From positions 142,474 to 206,473 of the forward strand of contig JBBHKE010003498.1 in assembly GCA_037447655.1 (NCBI GenBank): DNA of 64,000 nucleotides, written 5' to 3'. Origin of the DNA: Zygnema cylindricum. Lineage: Eukaryota > Streptophyta > Zygnematophyceae > Zygnematales > Zygnemataceae. The position numbers and the translations under genes are program-made. Below are positions 55,201 through 64,000 of this stretch, one piece after another. A model generated the notes under the pieces. It ran no database searches. It was given only the letters and a program-made list of their open reading frames with translations, and had not been told where the DNA came from. Positions within the stretch are counted from its first letter, which is position 1. Every line of letters begins with the position of its first letter.

Positions 55201-58200
55201 TTTTTCATCAGTTTCTTGCTACTGGTCCAGTCAGAAGAACGGAAAAGATAAAGAAGAAGAAATGGAGAAGATTGTTGTCTTAGGACATAGATGTACTATC
55301 TGGAAATTCACTCCCTGTGGTTTTGCTTCAATGCAGTTTATGGCCAGGAGTAAAGCTCCTCTTAATGCTGACCTTGTGAGAAAGGAGAGCGGTATGAGCT
55401 TCAAGGATGTCGAACTGAGTCCGTTTGTGGCCACAGAAAGGTAAGAAAAGTTTGTTTTTGCCTGCTTGTGTAGAAAGTCCTGTTTACGGTGATAACTTTA
55501 CAGAAAGGTAAGAAAAGTTTGTTTTTGCCTGCTTGTATAGAAAGTCATGTTTACAGTGATAACTTTTTCCCACTGATTTATGCCAGATCTTAAAAGTTTG
55601 TTCATGCCTCAAAGTTATGTTTACAGTGGTAACTTTTTGACATTGATTTATGCGACGTCTTAAAAATTTGTTTCTTGCCCACTTTCTTGTGTTGAAAATT
55701 ACGTTTTCAGCGGTACCATCTGCCATATAGAAATATAGATTTTGCCAGATCTCAGTCCTCAGAGGGGGGTTAGTTGGGTATATATCTATATGACAACTGT
55801 TGTTCCACACTTTTTAAGTTGCTGGTTGAATTCAAACATTCTGTATTAGATTGTGAACAAAGAAAATGACAACCAAGTCCAAAAGTTTAGCTTTCTCGGC
55901 TGAGTTGTCATGTAAAATTATGATTTTGATGATGTGATCTCATTGGAATGCCCTGGATAAACTCCTTATTTGTTTTGTCCCCATTATCTAACAGGATTTT
56001 TTAGCCTATACCCCTTTAGACAAGGCATCTAGCTTCAACTTAATTTCCAATTAATATTCAATCTTTGGTCTCCGATCTTTGATTTATTTTATCCGGAAAC
56101 ATGTGCCAAAGCGCGACATTCTGAAGATGATACTCAATCTTTAATATATTTTATTCGGAAACATATGTCAATGCTCGAGATTCTGAAGACATTTTCTGTC
56201 AACTCTCTGTTATATCGCCTTGCCTGGCTCGATCTCTTTATGGAAGAAATGGGCGTTACCCAACTTCATCAAAGTAGGTTAATTATAATGAGGCTTTAGG
56301 GATTTGTACCATCCCAACCCTGTAATAACTTACTGCTGATCTTGCTCTACACGCAGTAGGATTCACCAGCTCACTAAGTTTCCCCACAGATTTTGCTTGA
56401 AACATTTTTTTTTTTTTTTTGTTTTGGCAGGATCTTATCGGGAACGTACAGGGGCCAGCCCTTAACCGAGCAATTGGACTTGGTTTTTCATAATACAGAC
56501 CTTGTACCCCTCCTTGTCCAGGTAAATAAAATGATAAAAGATGGATCAGACATTGCACCGTGCTATTCACTTCCAAACACACAATGGTTTGTCTTGTGAA
56601 CGAGTGTTCGGTCCTAAAAAATGCAGTATGTGTGATTGTGGAAATGAACAAATACAGAGACAAAACAGCGCAACTTAATGACAAACTTCAAAATTTTGTG
56701 TAAAAAACTATATCACAAATCATGAAAGAATCTATGCCACTCTGTTTTTGCAAGCATTAAGTTGGAGCATTGGGTTCTCATACTTAAAATCTGAGAGGCT
56801 CTTCATGTACATTGCTTAACTTGTGTGTTTTTTGCTCTCCCTCGGCTTCTTGAAAACAGAATTATTGCAAGGTACTTGGTGTGACTGGCCCGCTAACTTA
56901 TAGGTCGCTCTTGATTCTTTTGCTTGTAATCTTTATGATGAATTTTAGTCTTTAGGACAATGGAAATGGTGTGTGTTGTGCGACAAGACCTGCACATAAG
57001 AATAATTTTGGGTTTCTTGTGGTTTTTTTACGGCCTTGAACTACCGTTTTCAAATTTAATAGAAATTTTCCTGTTTATATCATCATTGTTTGCATGTGTT
57101 CATCGAATGCGGTTAATAGGAAAAATATATCAAGTACGGACACTTCAGTGTAGCATGTGAGGTGGCCCATTTGGCGATACAAACTTTCCTGTTTTTATCA
57201 CTGTTTTAGAAACTCATCTGTAATACTCACAATTTGAAATATTGTGGATTGCGGTTTGCAGGAAAACTATATCAATTACAAACCTTTGAATGTGACATGT
57301 GAGATGGCCCATTTGGAGAGAGTGGTAATGGCAGCTGATGCCATTGCAGATGGTGATTTGGTTAACACATACATTCAAAAGTTTCAAAACTGGAATTTTA
57401 TGCCCTTTGCCTCCATTCAATCAGGAGTCGCATCTGCGACATATGTTAGAGGTTATCGGGCAACATTATTACAGGTAAACTAATTAATCTTCTTGTTAAG
57501 GAGCATGGGTCGAGCGATTATTTTCTCAAATGTTCTTGAGAGTTGAATCGTCAGACGCCATTTAAGGTGTGGCATGATAAAGGAACAGGAATGGAAAATT
57601 GACCTGGAAATCTGGACACATTATAAGCCTATCCATTTTGCTTGCGAAGAAAATCATGCCTGTTGCTCACTTTGAGGCTCGATTGTCCATTTTGAGGAGC
57701 TTCTAGGGTGAGCGCAACTACAATCGGTTCCCCTCTTGGCTTGGAAAAAACTCAAAATTCACAAAATGTCGGCGTCAACTTTCGGAAGTACAAAATCGCT
57801 TTCTTGCATCAGGCAACTGCCGCACATCATGGTGAGGTTCTTATATTCCCATGTGTGCTATTTCAGCCTTTTAATTTTTCTCACGATTTGTTTGGGTTGT
57901 AGAGAGCATTTCAATGTAATTTCTGTCATGTTTTATACATTTTTTTAGGGCTGATTCTCACTAAGTTGTCTGTAGCGAGTCTAAACCCTAACTTTTTCTG
58001 GGTGGCAAACAGGGGAATGGTTCGGCAAGACTACTTTCCGATAATGACTCGTCGTCTGACAGAACCACTTAGAGAGAGAGAGAAGGTGAGGTTGGCCACT
58101 TTGGTTTCCAGAAGGTCAGGCAGTGGCTGTTGATGGCTGTTGTTGAATCTTGTATTTAGAACTTTACTTGCTCCAATAAGTTTCGATTGTAGTTGTGCTC

Positions 58201-60598
58201 ATGGAAAATGACAGTCCTATCTTTGCACTGTACACCGCCCATCACTATTGGATTTGGTTATTCTAATTTGAGTGACTGTTTTTTTTACCAGTGTTATGAC
58301 ACGATCTAGTTAAGTGGCCCATAATGAGCCACGTGACAAAACATAATTTAGTGTAGTTATTCTATATAAGTGTTAACGAATTCAATAACTCTAATATTGA
58401 TTGGCAATGTAGTCTCAAGAGGATTTTCTTGACATGCAAAAGTACACAACCTCTTTGGACCAGGGTTTACCATTTTCCTAATGTTTGACAGGCATTTCAG
58501 GTTTCTTGAGTCCATCAAATGTCTTATGACCTGTGTCGATTAAATGACTGGAGAGATAATTTCAAGTGCTAAACCCTTTATTTGGAGGAAAGTGAATATC
58601 TGAACTTGACGTTGCCCTTATTGGCTTCTATATTGCTATTCCAGGAAGGTGTTCATGAAGTTTTGGATTTAATGGCCCAGCATTGCCTTACTAAGGACAA
58701 TCGCGACGCTATCCTCGAGATGAGCACTTTGCAGGTGAGCATCATTGACTCGTGGTTCAAAGCTACTGTAAGTCTTGGTATTTCCTGTGATTTTTTTAAT
58801 GTTTTCTTAAACTTTTGTAGAAACAGCAGAAAGCGTATGACATTACTGGAGTAAAGTTTAGGCATGACTCTGGAAATATTACTTGATTCTGAGACATTGT
58901 TGCATCGATTACACATGTTACTTACACCTTAAACACTAATTTAAATAGATCTAGATCTGTCCGTTTCTCATGATACTTCGACCTCAGATCCTATGTTATG
59001 TCAAATCTAGAACTCTCCATTACTAAGCAACTTTAGTTTTGTGATATGAAAAGCTCTTGCATAGGTTTTAAGGGCGGAAAGATCTCTGCAATAGTTTCGA
59101 AAAGTCGGAAAACATTCTGTAATAGTTTTGAACAGTGAGGAGGTTTCGGTCATAGTTTTGAAAGGTGGGAAATATCTATGTAATAGTTTCGAAGGTCGAG
59201 AAAAGTCCCTGACATAGTTTTGAAAGGTGGGAAATTTCTGTAATAGTGGGAAAGACCTCTGTAATAGTTCTGAAGAGTGGGTAAAAACTCTGTCATAGTT
59301 TTGAAAGGTGGGAAAGTTCTCTCTAATAATTTTGATAAGAGGGGAAGGTCTCTGTGACAGTTTTGAAGAGTGAGTGGGTTAGATATTTGTCAGATTTTTG
59401 AAGAGTAGGGAAGATCTCTGTAATAGTCTCTGTAACTTTTTTCAAGGTTGGCCTGCCAACAGGGAATGCGCGATCCCCAGGAAGGAATTTTATCACAGGT
59501 CAAAAGTACATTTACCCGACTGTACAACCAACAAGCTTTGAAGCAAAGAGTGAAGTCAAGCTGTATGTTGTCTGTTCCAAACACCAGCAAAAAGAGAGCA
59601 TTGGAGAATTCAGATTCCAAACCGTGCGACAGCGACATTCTCACTGGTCAGTAAATAATTACTATTGGGATATTGGGAAAGGGAAGAGAGATTGCGGTGC
59701 TCCTTTCCTCTCCTTTCTTTTCCTGTGTGACAGGCTTGTTAAAGTTGCTTTCAATGATGGAAAAGCCATATCCTGGAAGGCTAGGATCTTGTTTCGTCTT
59801 TATTGCTATAATCTCCTTTCCCGATCCACGCAACTTTTTTTTTTCTTTCGAGTTGATGCCTATCTAGCTGCCAATAGTCCTGTTATTTAATACATCTTAC
59901 AGACTAAGCACCAAATATTTGTTTAGAAAGACAAAATTCACTTTTTCCATCTCAAAGTCCGTTCTTGGTCGGCTTAAAGCGGCGCTGTTCATCCGATGTC
60001 ATCAATGCTGAAATTTTCTGACCTGACTTCAGAGGGAAGTTTCATGCAATACTTTTCAGTTAACAGTCTATGCAAACCGCAGATCCACAGTAAACAAGGA
60101 CATACGTGACAAGAACATGCATGCTTTTAATTCAAATTTCAGTGGCAAATGTAGAACTCATTGGTGGTGAAAGTCATTGAAATCCGAAGTATAAACGAAC
60201 AACACTGCTGCATTTTCTGCCCTTTAGACTATGTGTCGGATAGGACACGCAAGACACTGATTCTCTGTTTCACGAGCAAGAAGATACTTAATGGGCGGTC
60301 AATTTCACAATCTCTAATGACAAGACGGTTTTTTTTTTTTTTTTTTAAGTTTGTTAGAGAAATCTCAGGATCTTAAAACTAGCTGCATTTTGTTTGTTAC
60401 TATCCAGTCAATTTGAAGTTAATCACAGATACGGAATTTGCAGGTGGAGAGCTCGTCGATGATCTTTATGGGGACGAGAATGAGGAATCCCAAGAGAAAG
60501 AGGAGAAGAAAATGATTTGCATTCCAGGCGTGAAAATTAAAGAGAAGAAAGGTAGAGAAAAACATGGAGGTGTGACACAACGTTTGACTGGAAGATGA
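49215..60598 (+). CDS. RFC1: RFC1-like: replication factor C large subunit
   Basis: Thirteen exons with consistent phases, 947 residues: 49215-49397, 50353-51381, 51857-52063, 52417-52740, 53793-53858, 55337-55440, 56431-56521, 57262-57474, 57707-57831, 58013-58085, 58645-58734, 59463-59646, 60444-60598. RFC1 is the large ATPase subunit of the complex that loads PCNA onto primed DNA in the nucleus. The N-terminal 400 residues are Ser/Lys-rich and unstructured-looking. Then come ELWTAKYKPKKLSDLVGNS, Walker A GDPGIGKTSSA, VNASDSRSKSDREV, Walker B LIMDEVDGM, IPIICICNDKYSVKLKSL (sensor 1), GDIRLAINRLQ (sensor 2), and RFC1-specific C-terminal segments (NTDLVPLLVQ, ENYINYKPLN, AADAIADGDLVNTYI, GERNYNRFPSWLGKN, DYFPIMTRRLTEPL, DPQEGILSQVKSTFTRLYN). 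No BRCT domain is seen in the N-terminal part. Exon 5 is short, removing the usual first lid helix. The first exon is the least certain. Confidence 0.8.
54918..55114. repeat. 28-bp minisatellite, seven units, in an RFC1 intron
   Basis: Units start TGTTCTC or TGTTTTC and contain CTTCTTCCATAAACTCCATAC-like sequence, 27-30 bp each. They lie between exons 5 and 6. Confidence 0.9.
55434..55700. repeat. 67-bp tandem repeat that duplicates the exon 6 donor
   Basis: CAGAAAGGTAAGAAAAGTTTG occurs at 55434 and again at 55501. The real donor is after 55440 and the copy after 55507. Further degenerate units continue to about 55700 without a donor. Use of the second donor would add 67 nt and shift the frame. 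Confidence 0.85.
58233..58409. mobile_element. CACCG-ended MITE, copy H, in an RFC1 intron
   Basis: TA 58231-58232, CACCGCCCATCACTATTGG at the left, AATATTGATTGGCAATG at the right, TA 58410-58411. Its interior has GTGGCCCATAATGAGCCACG, comparable to the GGACGTGG...CCACGTC pair of other copies. It lies between exons 10 and 11. The GC-poor, mutated ends suggest an old insertion. Confidence 0.8.
59065..59430. repeat. About 30-bp minisatellite in an RFC1 intron
   Basis: At least ten diverged units of the type CTCTGTAATAGTTTTGAA, then AGGTGGGAAAG, immediately upstream of exon 12. Confidence 0.85.
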
Positions 60599-62418
60599 CC
60601 AAGGAGGATCAACGAGATTGGGGATGGGTAGGTCTCGAGGTAAAAGTCCAGGTAGTATTTATTGTACATAAATTGTAAGCTATGATATATTGTCAACTTG
60701 TAGTTTCTTTTTTTTGTCTTCTTCTCGTTTACCTGATCACAATTTTATTTAACGATGTTTGGTTTAGACCATAAGATTGTTTTTAACGTGGCTCAAGTTC
60801 TTCAACTTAGGGTTATTATTACCAACATGGTGAGGGTAAAACATGACGTGTATAAGAAAAGGCATAGGATCCAGTTGATTGAAGCAGATTTTCTTCTTTT
60901 TCCTTTTTAAATCTGCGCTGTAAACTTTATTGTTAACAGGGATGATTCAATGGTTTGGTGCTCCGTTATGGTACTCCACTATATGTTTTATCTTATTTTG
61001 CACCAAAATTGAAGGGTATAATTTCATGTTTGTAACCCACATAGGCTGATCACACTTAGGGAAACTATACTATCAAGATTTACACTTGTTTTGTGGGTGA
61101 AATGAGAGGAGTCGTACATTTTATACAATTTTTAGTAATGTAATGTGGGTTTACTCGTAAAACTGTGCGAATACCCACAAAACTAGGGTAGGTTTTTGTA
61201 GTATAATTCCCCTAACAGCCTCATTACTACACGTTTGAGAACAGATTATTGGTACAATTGAGCAATTCACCAATGTAGCCATCTAAAATAACCCATTCAT
61301 GTGTCAAGTTCCTAAAATAAATACAACTTATATCAACAGGTTATCTTAGCAATTAATACATGTTGATTGAAGTCTTCACTTAGCTTTGTCACTCTATGCA
61401 TTCTTTTACACGCAGAAATCCCATTTTGCATCTGTTGATGCATTGATTGCCGGTTTTTACTTTTTACCCTAAATATTCAAACCGAGTGCCTTCCAGTGTT
61501 GTGTTTGAGAAATAAGACTTTATTGATAAATAGTGTAGTGTTTTACTCTTATCTTCTGTGCAGTGATAATGATTCATGTTTATGGCACGAAGTCATGACT
61601 TACTTCAGTGATGTTCACTCAATCGTTGTCAAGTTTGAGTCAGCTCAAAGGCTTATCAATGTTTTGGCGTTCAATAATATTTCAAGAGTACTTGTCACTT
61701 TCTTGGTGAACGTTTCCAGGAGCTGTACGTATAGAGACTTAGATAGTCTTCCAAGGATTAAATTTGATTATAATTGCCTTTTAGGAATAAACAGCCTTCA
61801 CTGACTACTTTCGCAAATTGATACCATCCTAAAAATATTTTTTCGAGGGTTGCTTGTGTTGACAGTCTTCATTCCTAAAATTTCCTTTAGGATAACTGTT
61901 TTTTTGTTATGCGACGAGGATATGTCTACATGACACTGTACTAATTCACGCGTCTTCGAACGAAACGGTTGGTTGAGGCGGTACACGTGTCGTTTACAAA
62001 GGTACTCATGTTAACTTTGGCAGTTTCGCGTCTCTCCATGGCTTGTACTTCGACGCTCTTTTGCTTTCTCACGTGTGGGAATTTTCCCGACGAAATCCTT
62101 TGGAACCGTTCGTCGGTCTAGGCTCAGGGCCAGAGTTCCTCCCTTCTCTTCTCTGAATCGTGAAGTAACCCGCGAGACCAACAATGTGACGTCGATAAAG
62201 TACAGTACTTTAGTCATTGTTGAGTTGAAAAGAAAAACTTTATTTCAAAAAGTGCGATGGAAAAAACCATCGAGGTACAAGTTGAAAAACCTTTAGCTGA
62301 AGCACGTGGCTCTGACTGCGATTTGTCCTAGGTCAGGAAATCATGCATGGCTTAATGCGACAACAGCTTTCCCGCATCCCGTTTGACTTATCCACATGAT
62401 TCGCCGTTCGCTTCGTAG
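60599..62418. other. 3-prime flank of RFC1 and intergenic DNA
   Basis: AT-rich. A 102-codon frame at 61496-61804 has unremarkable composition and matches nothing I know. A Thr/Arg-rich frame at 62075-62296 is likewise unassigned. No RNA gene is seen. Confidence 0.5.
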
Positions 62419-63047
62419 CATAGTTCAAAAGTAGGTGAAAGTAGGCCCATACAATATGCCTATTGTATGCAAAACATACAATATGGCTTTAAGACCATAG
62501 TTGTTCAAATCGCCCGATTTTTTCCTTTTTTCCGATTAAAACGTATAATTCGTGACTTTTGAATAAATCGGAAAAAAGCGCGATGTACTTTCTGTCCGGT
62601 AAACTGAACGGCTAATTCACGGAAAGTGTACAGTATTTTACGATAGATGTACGGTTTTGTACGGTAAATTTACGGAATTTGACGAAAAGATACGTTGCAC
62701 TTCGTAGTACTTTCTGTCCGGTAAACTGAACAGAAATTTTACGGGAATGTACGGTATTGTACCAAAAATGTACAGACTATTACGAAAAGATACGGAAAAT
62801 GTACGAAAATGGTACAAACTGCGGTATATGTGAAATTTATTTTTGTTTACATGTACGGAATAGTACGGATGAAAATTCTTAACGATTTTTACAATTTTTT
62901 CAAAAGGTTCAATGCGTTTGTTACGTATAAATCGTCGCGATTAAATCGTTCGCACTAAACGCCGTGAACAACTATGTTTAAGACCCATATTGTATTGGTC
63001 GCAAAATGTAAAAAAATAGTAACAGGGTTGAGTTGCACATCGATCGA
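62419..63047. mobile_element. hAT-type MITE M1 interrupted by M2, right end cut by a CACCG MITE
   Basis: Begins CATAGTTCAAAAGTAGG. It is interrupted at 62496 by M2 and resumes at 62977 with AAGACCCATATTGTATTGG and TTGAGTTGCACATCGATCGA, exactly as in the uninterrupted copy at 8898. It then ends at a TA where a CACCG MITE begins (63050). Confidence 0.85.
62496..62976. mobile_element. MITE M2 (481 bp), second nested copy
   Basis: Ends CATAGTTGTTCA / TGAACAACTATG; perfect 8-bp duplication TTTAAGAC at 62488-62495 and 62977-62984. Inverted relative to the copy at 10408-10889. Confidence 0.93.
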
Positions 63048-63049
63048 TA

Positions 63050-63325
63050 CACCGTGAATCGTTATTAGCGTATAGAAATTATTAGTGTATATAATGAATT
63101 AGTGTCATGTACTCTAATTTGTGTATCAATACCATTTTCAAAAAAATGTTTAATTGTAATTTCTCCATAACGCTGATTTGGGTATACATGATCCGTCGTC
63201 GTAGCATATACGGTAAAATAGGTAGAAGTACAAAATCTGACATTCCGTACGACGTGGCGTCCGTCCCCTGTAAAAATCCATAATTCTATTTTGGGTACGC
63301 GAATATACAATCATTACACCGTGCA
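63050..63325. mobile_element. CACCG-family MITE left ends (two)
   Basis: CACCGTGAATCGTTATTAGC starts at 63050 after TA, and a second left-like end, TACACCGTGCATAATTATAC, occurs at about 63316. No matching right end is clear, so the boundaries are open. Confidence 0.5.
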
Positions 63326-63925
63326 TAATTATACACTAAAATAGGTATGAGTATAAATTGTCGAAATGTACGGGTATGTGTACTTTCACTTAAGTTCATT
63401 CGTGACTCTAATAAGCGTTTGTTTCGCACGCGGTGAATATGATTACAGTAAAATATGTGCGAGTACAACGTATGCGAAACATTCATTGTCACGTCGTATA
63501 GTCGACTCTATGTATCGGGCTGTAAAACGCAGTTACGCTACAACGCTATGAAACAGTACAATTTCAATATGTCCATTCGGTTAGATTTGTATTGTACAAT
63601 GAACAAAACTATAACGGGAGGTATTATATGTGTACGTTTCGTTCCACATAACGTACATTGAACTCAGTGATTGATTTTCATTTCCTTGTCGTTCGCGGAG
63701 AGAACGAACGTTGTGTGACGTTAAATGAGGACCCTTAATCTTAATAAGGTGCCCGGTGGGTTGCTTTATTAGAATCAATGCATTGTAATATTGGGACTTA
63801 AGACTAATAAGGATGCATTTACTTAGATCAAACGTCAAACCAACCTCTTATTAGTATCATGTTAATTCTAATTGAACATAAAACGACAAAAAAACACATA
63901 TTAGGATACATGTTAATTCTAATTG
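63326..63925. other. Intergenic, nothing recognised
   Basis: AT-rich. ATGTTAATTCTAATTG is repeated near 63862 and 63910. No gene is visible. Confidence 0.5.
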
Positions 63926-64000
63926 GCGATAATCCAGCGACGAAAGCTGATCATGCGCCGTCGTAAGATTATCATTGGCTGTTGCCGAAAACACGTGGCA
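63926..64000. repeat. Edge of another GTCGTCGC-type hairpin repeat
   Basis: CCAGCGACGAAAGC with GCGCCGTCGTAAG resembles the hairpin words of the pogo-like element at 27982. A further copy may begin here and continue outside the window. Confidence 0.4.

Noticed and set aside
49215-60598. CTF18 or ATAD5/Elg1 rather than RFC1
   Set aside because: The VNASDSR segment, the ICNDKYS-KLKSL sensor-1 region and the C-terminal exons from DLVPLL to VKSTFTRLYN follow RFC1 order; the alternatives lack these.
61496-61804. 102-codon frame downstream of RFC1 as a gene
   Set aside because: No family resemblance, AT-rich codon use like random sequence, and no neighbouring exon support.
1-64000. CRISPR array, operons or bacterial origin
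   Set aside because: No spaced identical repeats of CRISPR type; genes are spliced and repeats are of plant nuclear type.

Overview
This window is nuclear DNA of a plant. The evidence is spliced genes with GT-AG introns, a plant-type GT14 glycosyltransferase family, a replication factor C large-subunit gene, tRNA-derived SINE-like repeats, and hAT, Copia, pogo-like and MITE remnants. I cannot name the species. The replication factor C protein is divergent, which hints at a lineage outside the well-known flowering plants, but this is only inference. A ten-base run of N at 48244-48253 marks an assembly gap.

Layout. 1-3000: intergenic sequence with one isolated GT14 exon on the minus strand (1767-2084). 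3031-6000: a dispersed repeat block followed by a minus-strand relic of a two-ORF pogo-like transposon. 6000-15200: repeats only, including TATCG clusters, a GTCGTN microsatellite, nested hAT-type MITEs, a CACCG-ended MITE family with TA target sites, and a TIR element called X here. 15505-20028: GT14-A, a seven-exon gene that I can follow to a 433-residue protein. 20930-21750: Copia gag relic. 21735-28115: a longer but mutated plus-strand copy of the pogo-like transposon, with an acidic ORF1, a coiled-coil/HTH/DDE ORF2 and GTCGTCGCT hairpin arrays. 30244-32698: a 917-bp segment present twice with no length difference. 32859-38103: GT14-B, a paralogue of GT14-A with a 4-nt loss and a stop in exon 3. 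38860-41780: a decayed hAT transposase broken up by SINE-like repeats and a 404-bp tandem duplication. 42000-49000: MITEs, inverted repeats and GTAC-rich DNA. 49215-60598: an RFC1-like gene in 13 phase-consistent exons (947 residues). 60600-64000: intergenic, with another nested hAT MITE and the edge of a further hairpin repeat.

How it fits together. Only two loci look like functioning host genes: GT14-A (Golgi arabinogalactan glucuronosyltransferase family) and RFC1-like (clamp-loader large subunit). They are unrelated in function. GT14-A and GT14-B come from a segmental duplication that also carried the upstream region. Part of that upstream region was then copied again in front of GT14-B.

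The most notable structural points are these. (1) Tandem repeats have copied splice sites: exon-5 acceptors in both GT14 genes and one donor in RFC1. (2) A UAG codon sits at the same place in two divergent copies of the pogo-like ORF1. (3) A 481/482-bp hAT MITE is nested twice in the same host MITE family, each time with a perfect 8-bp target duplication. (4) A paralogous empty site fixes the ends of the CACCG MITE. (5) The RFC1-like protein shows no BRCT domain and only a shortened AAA lid.
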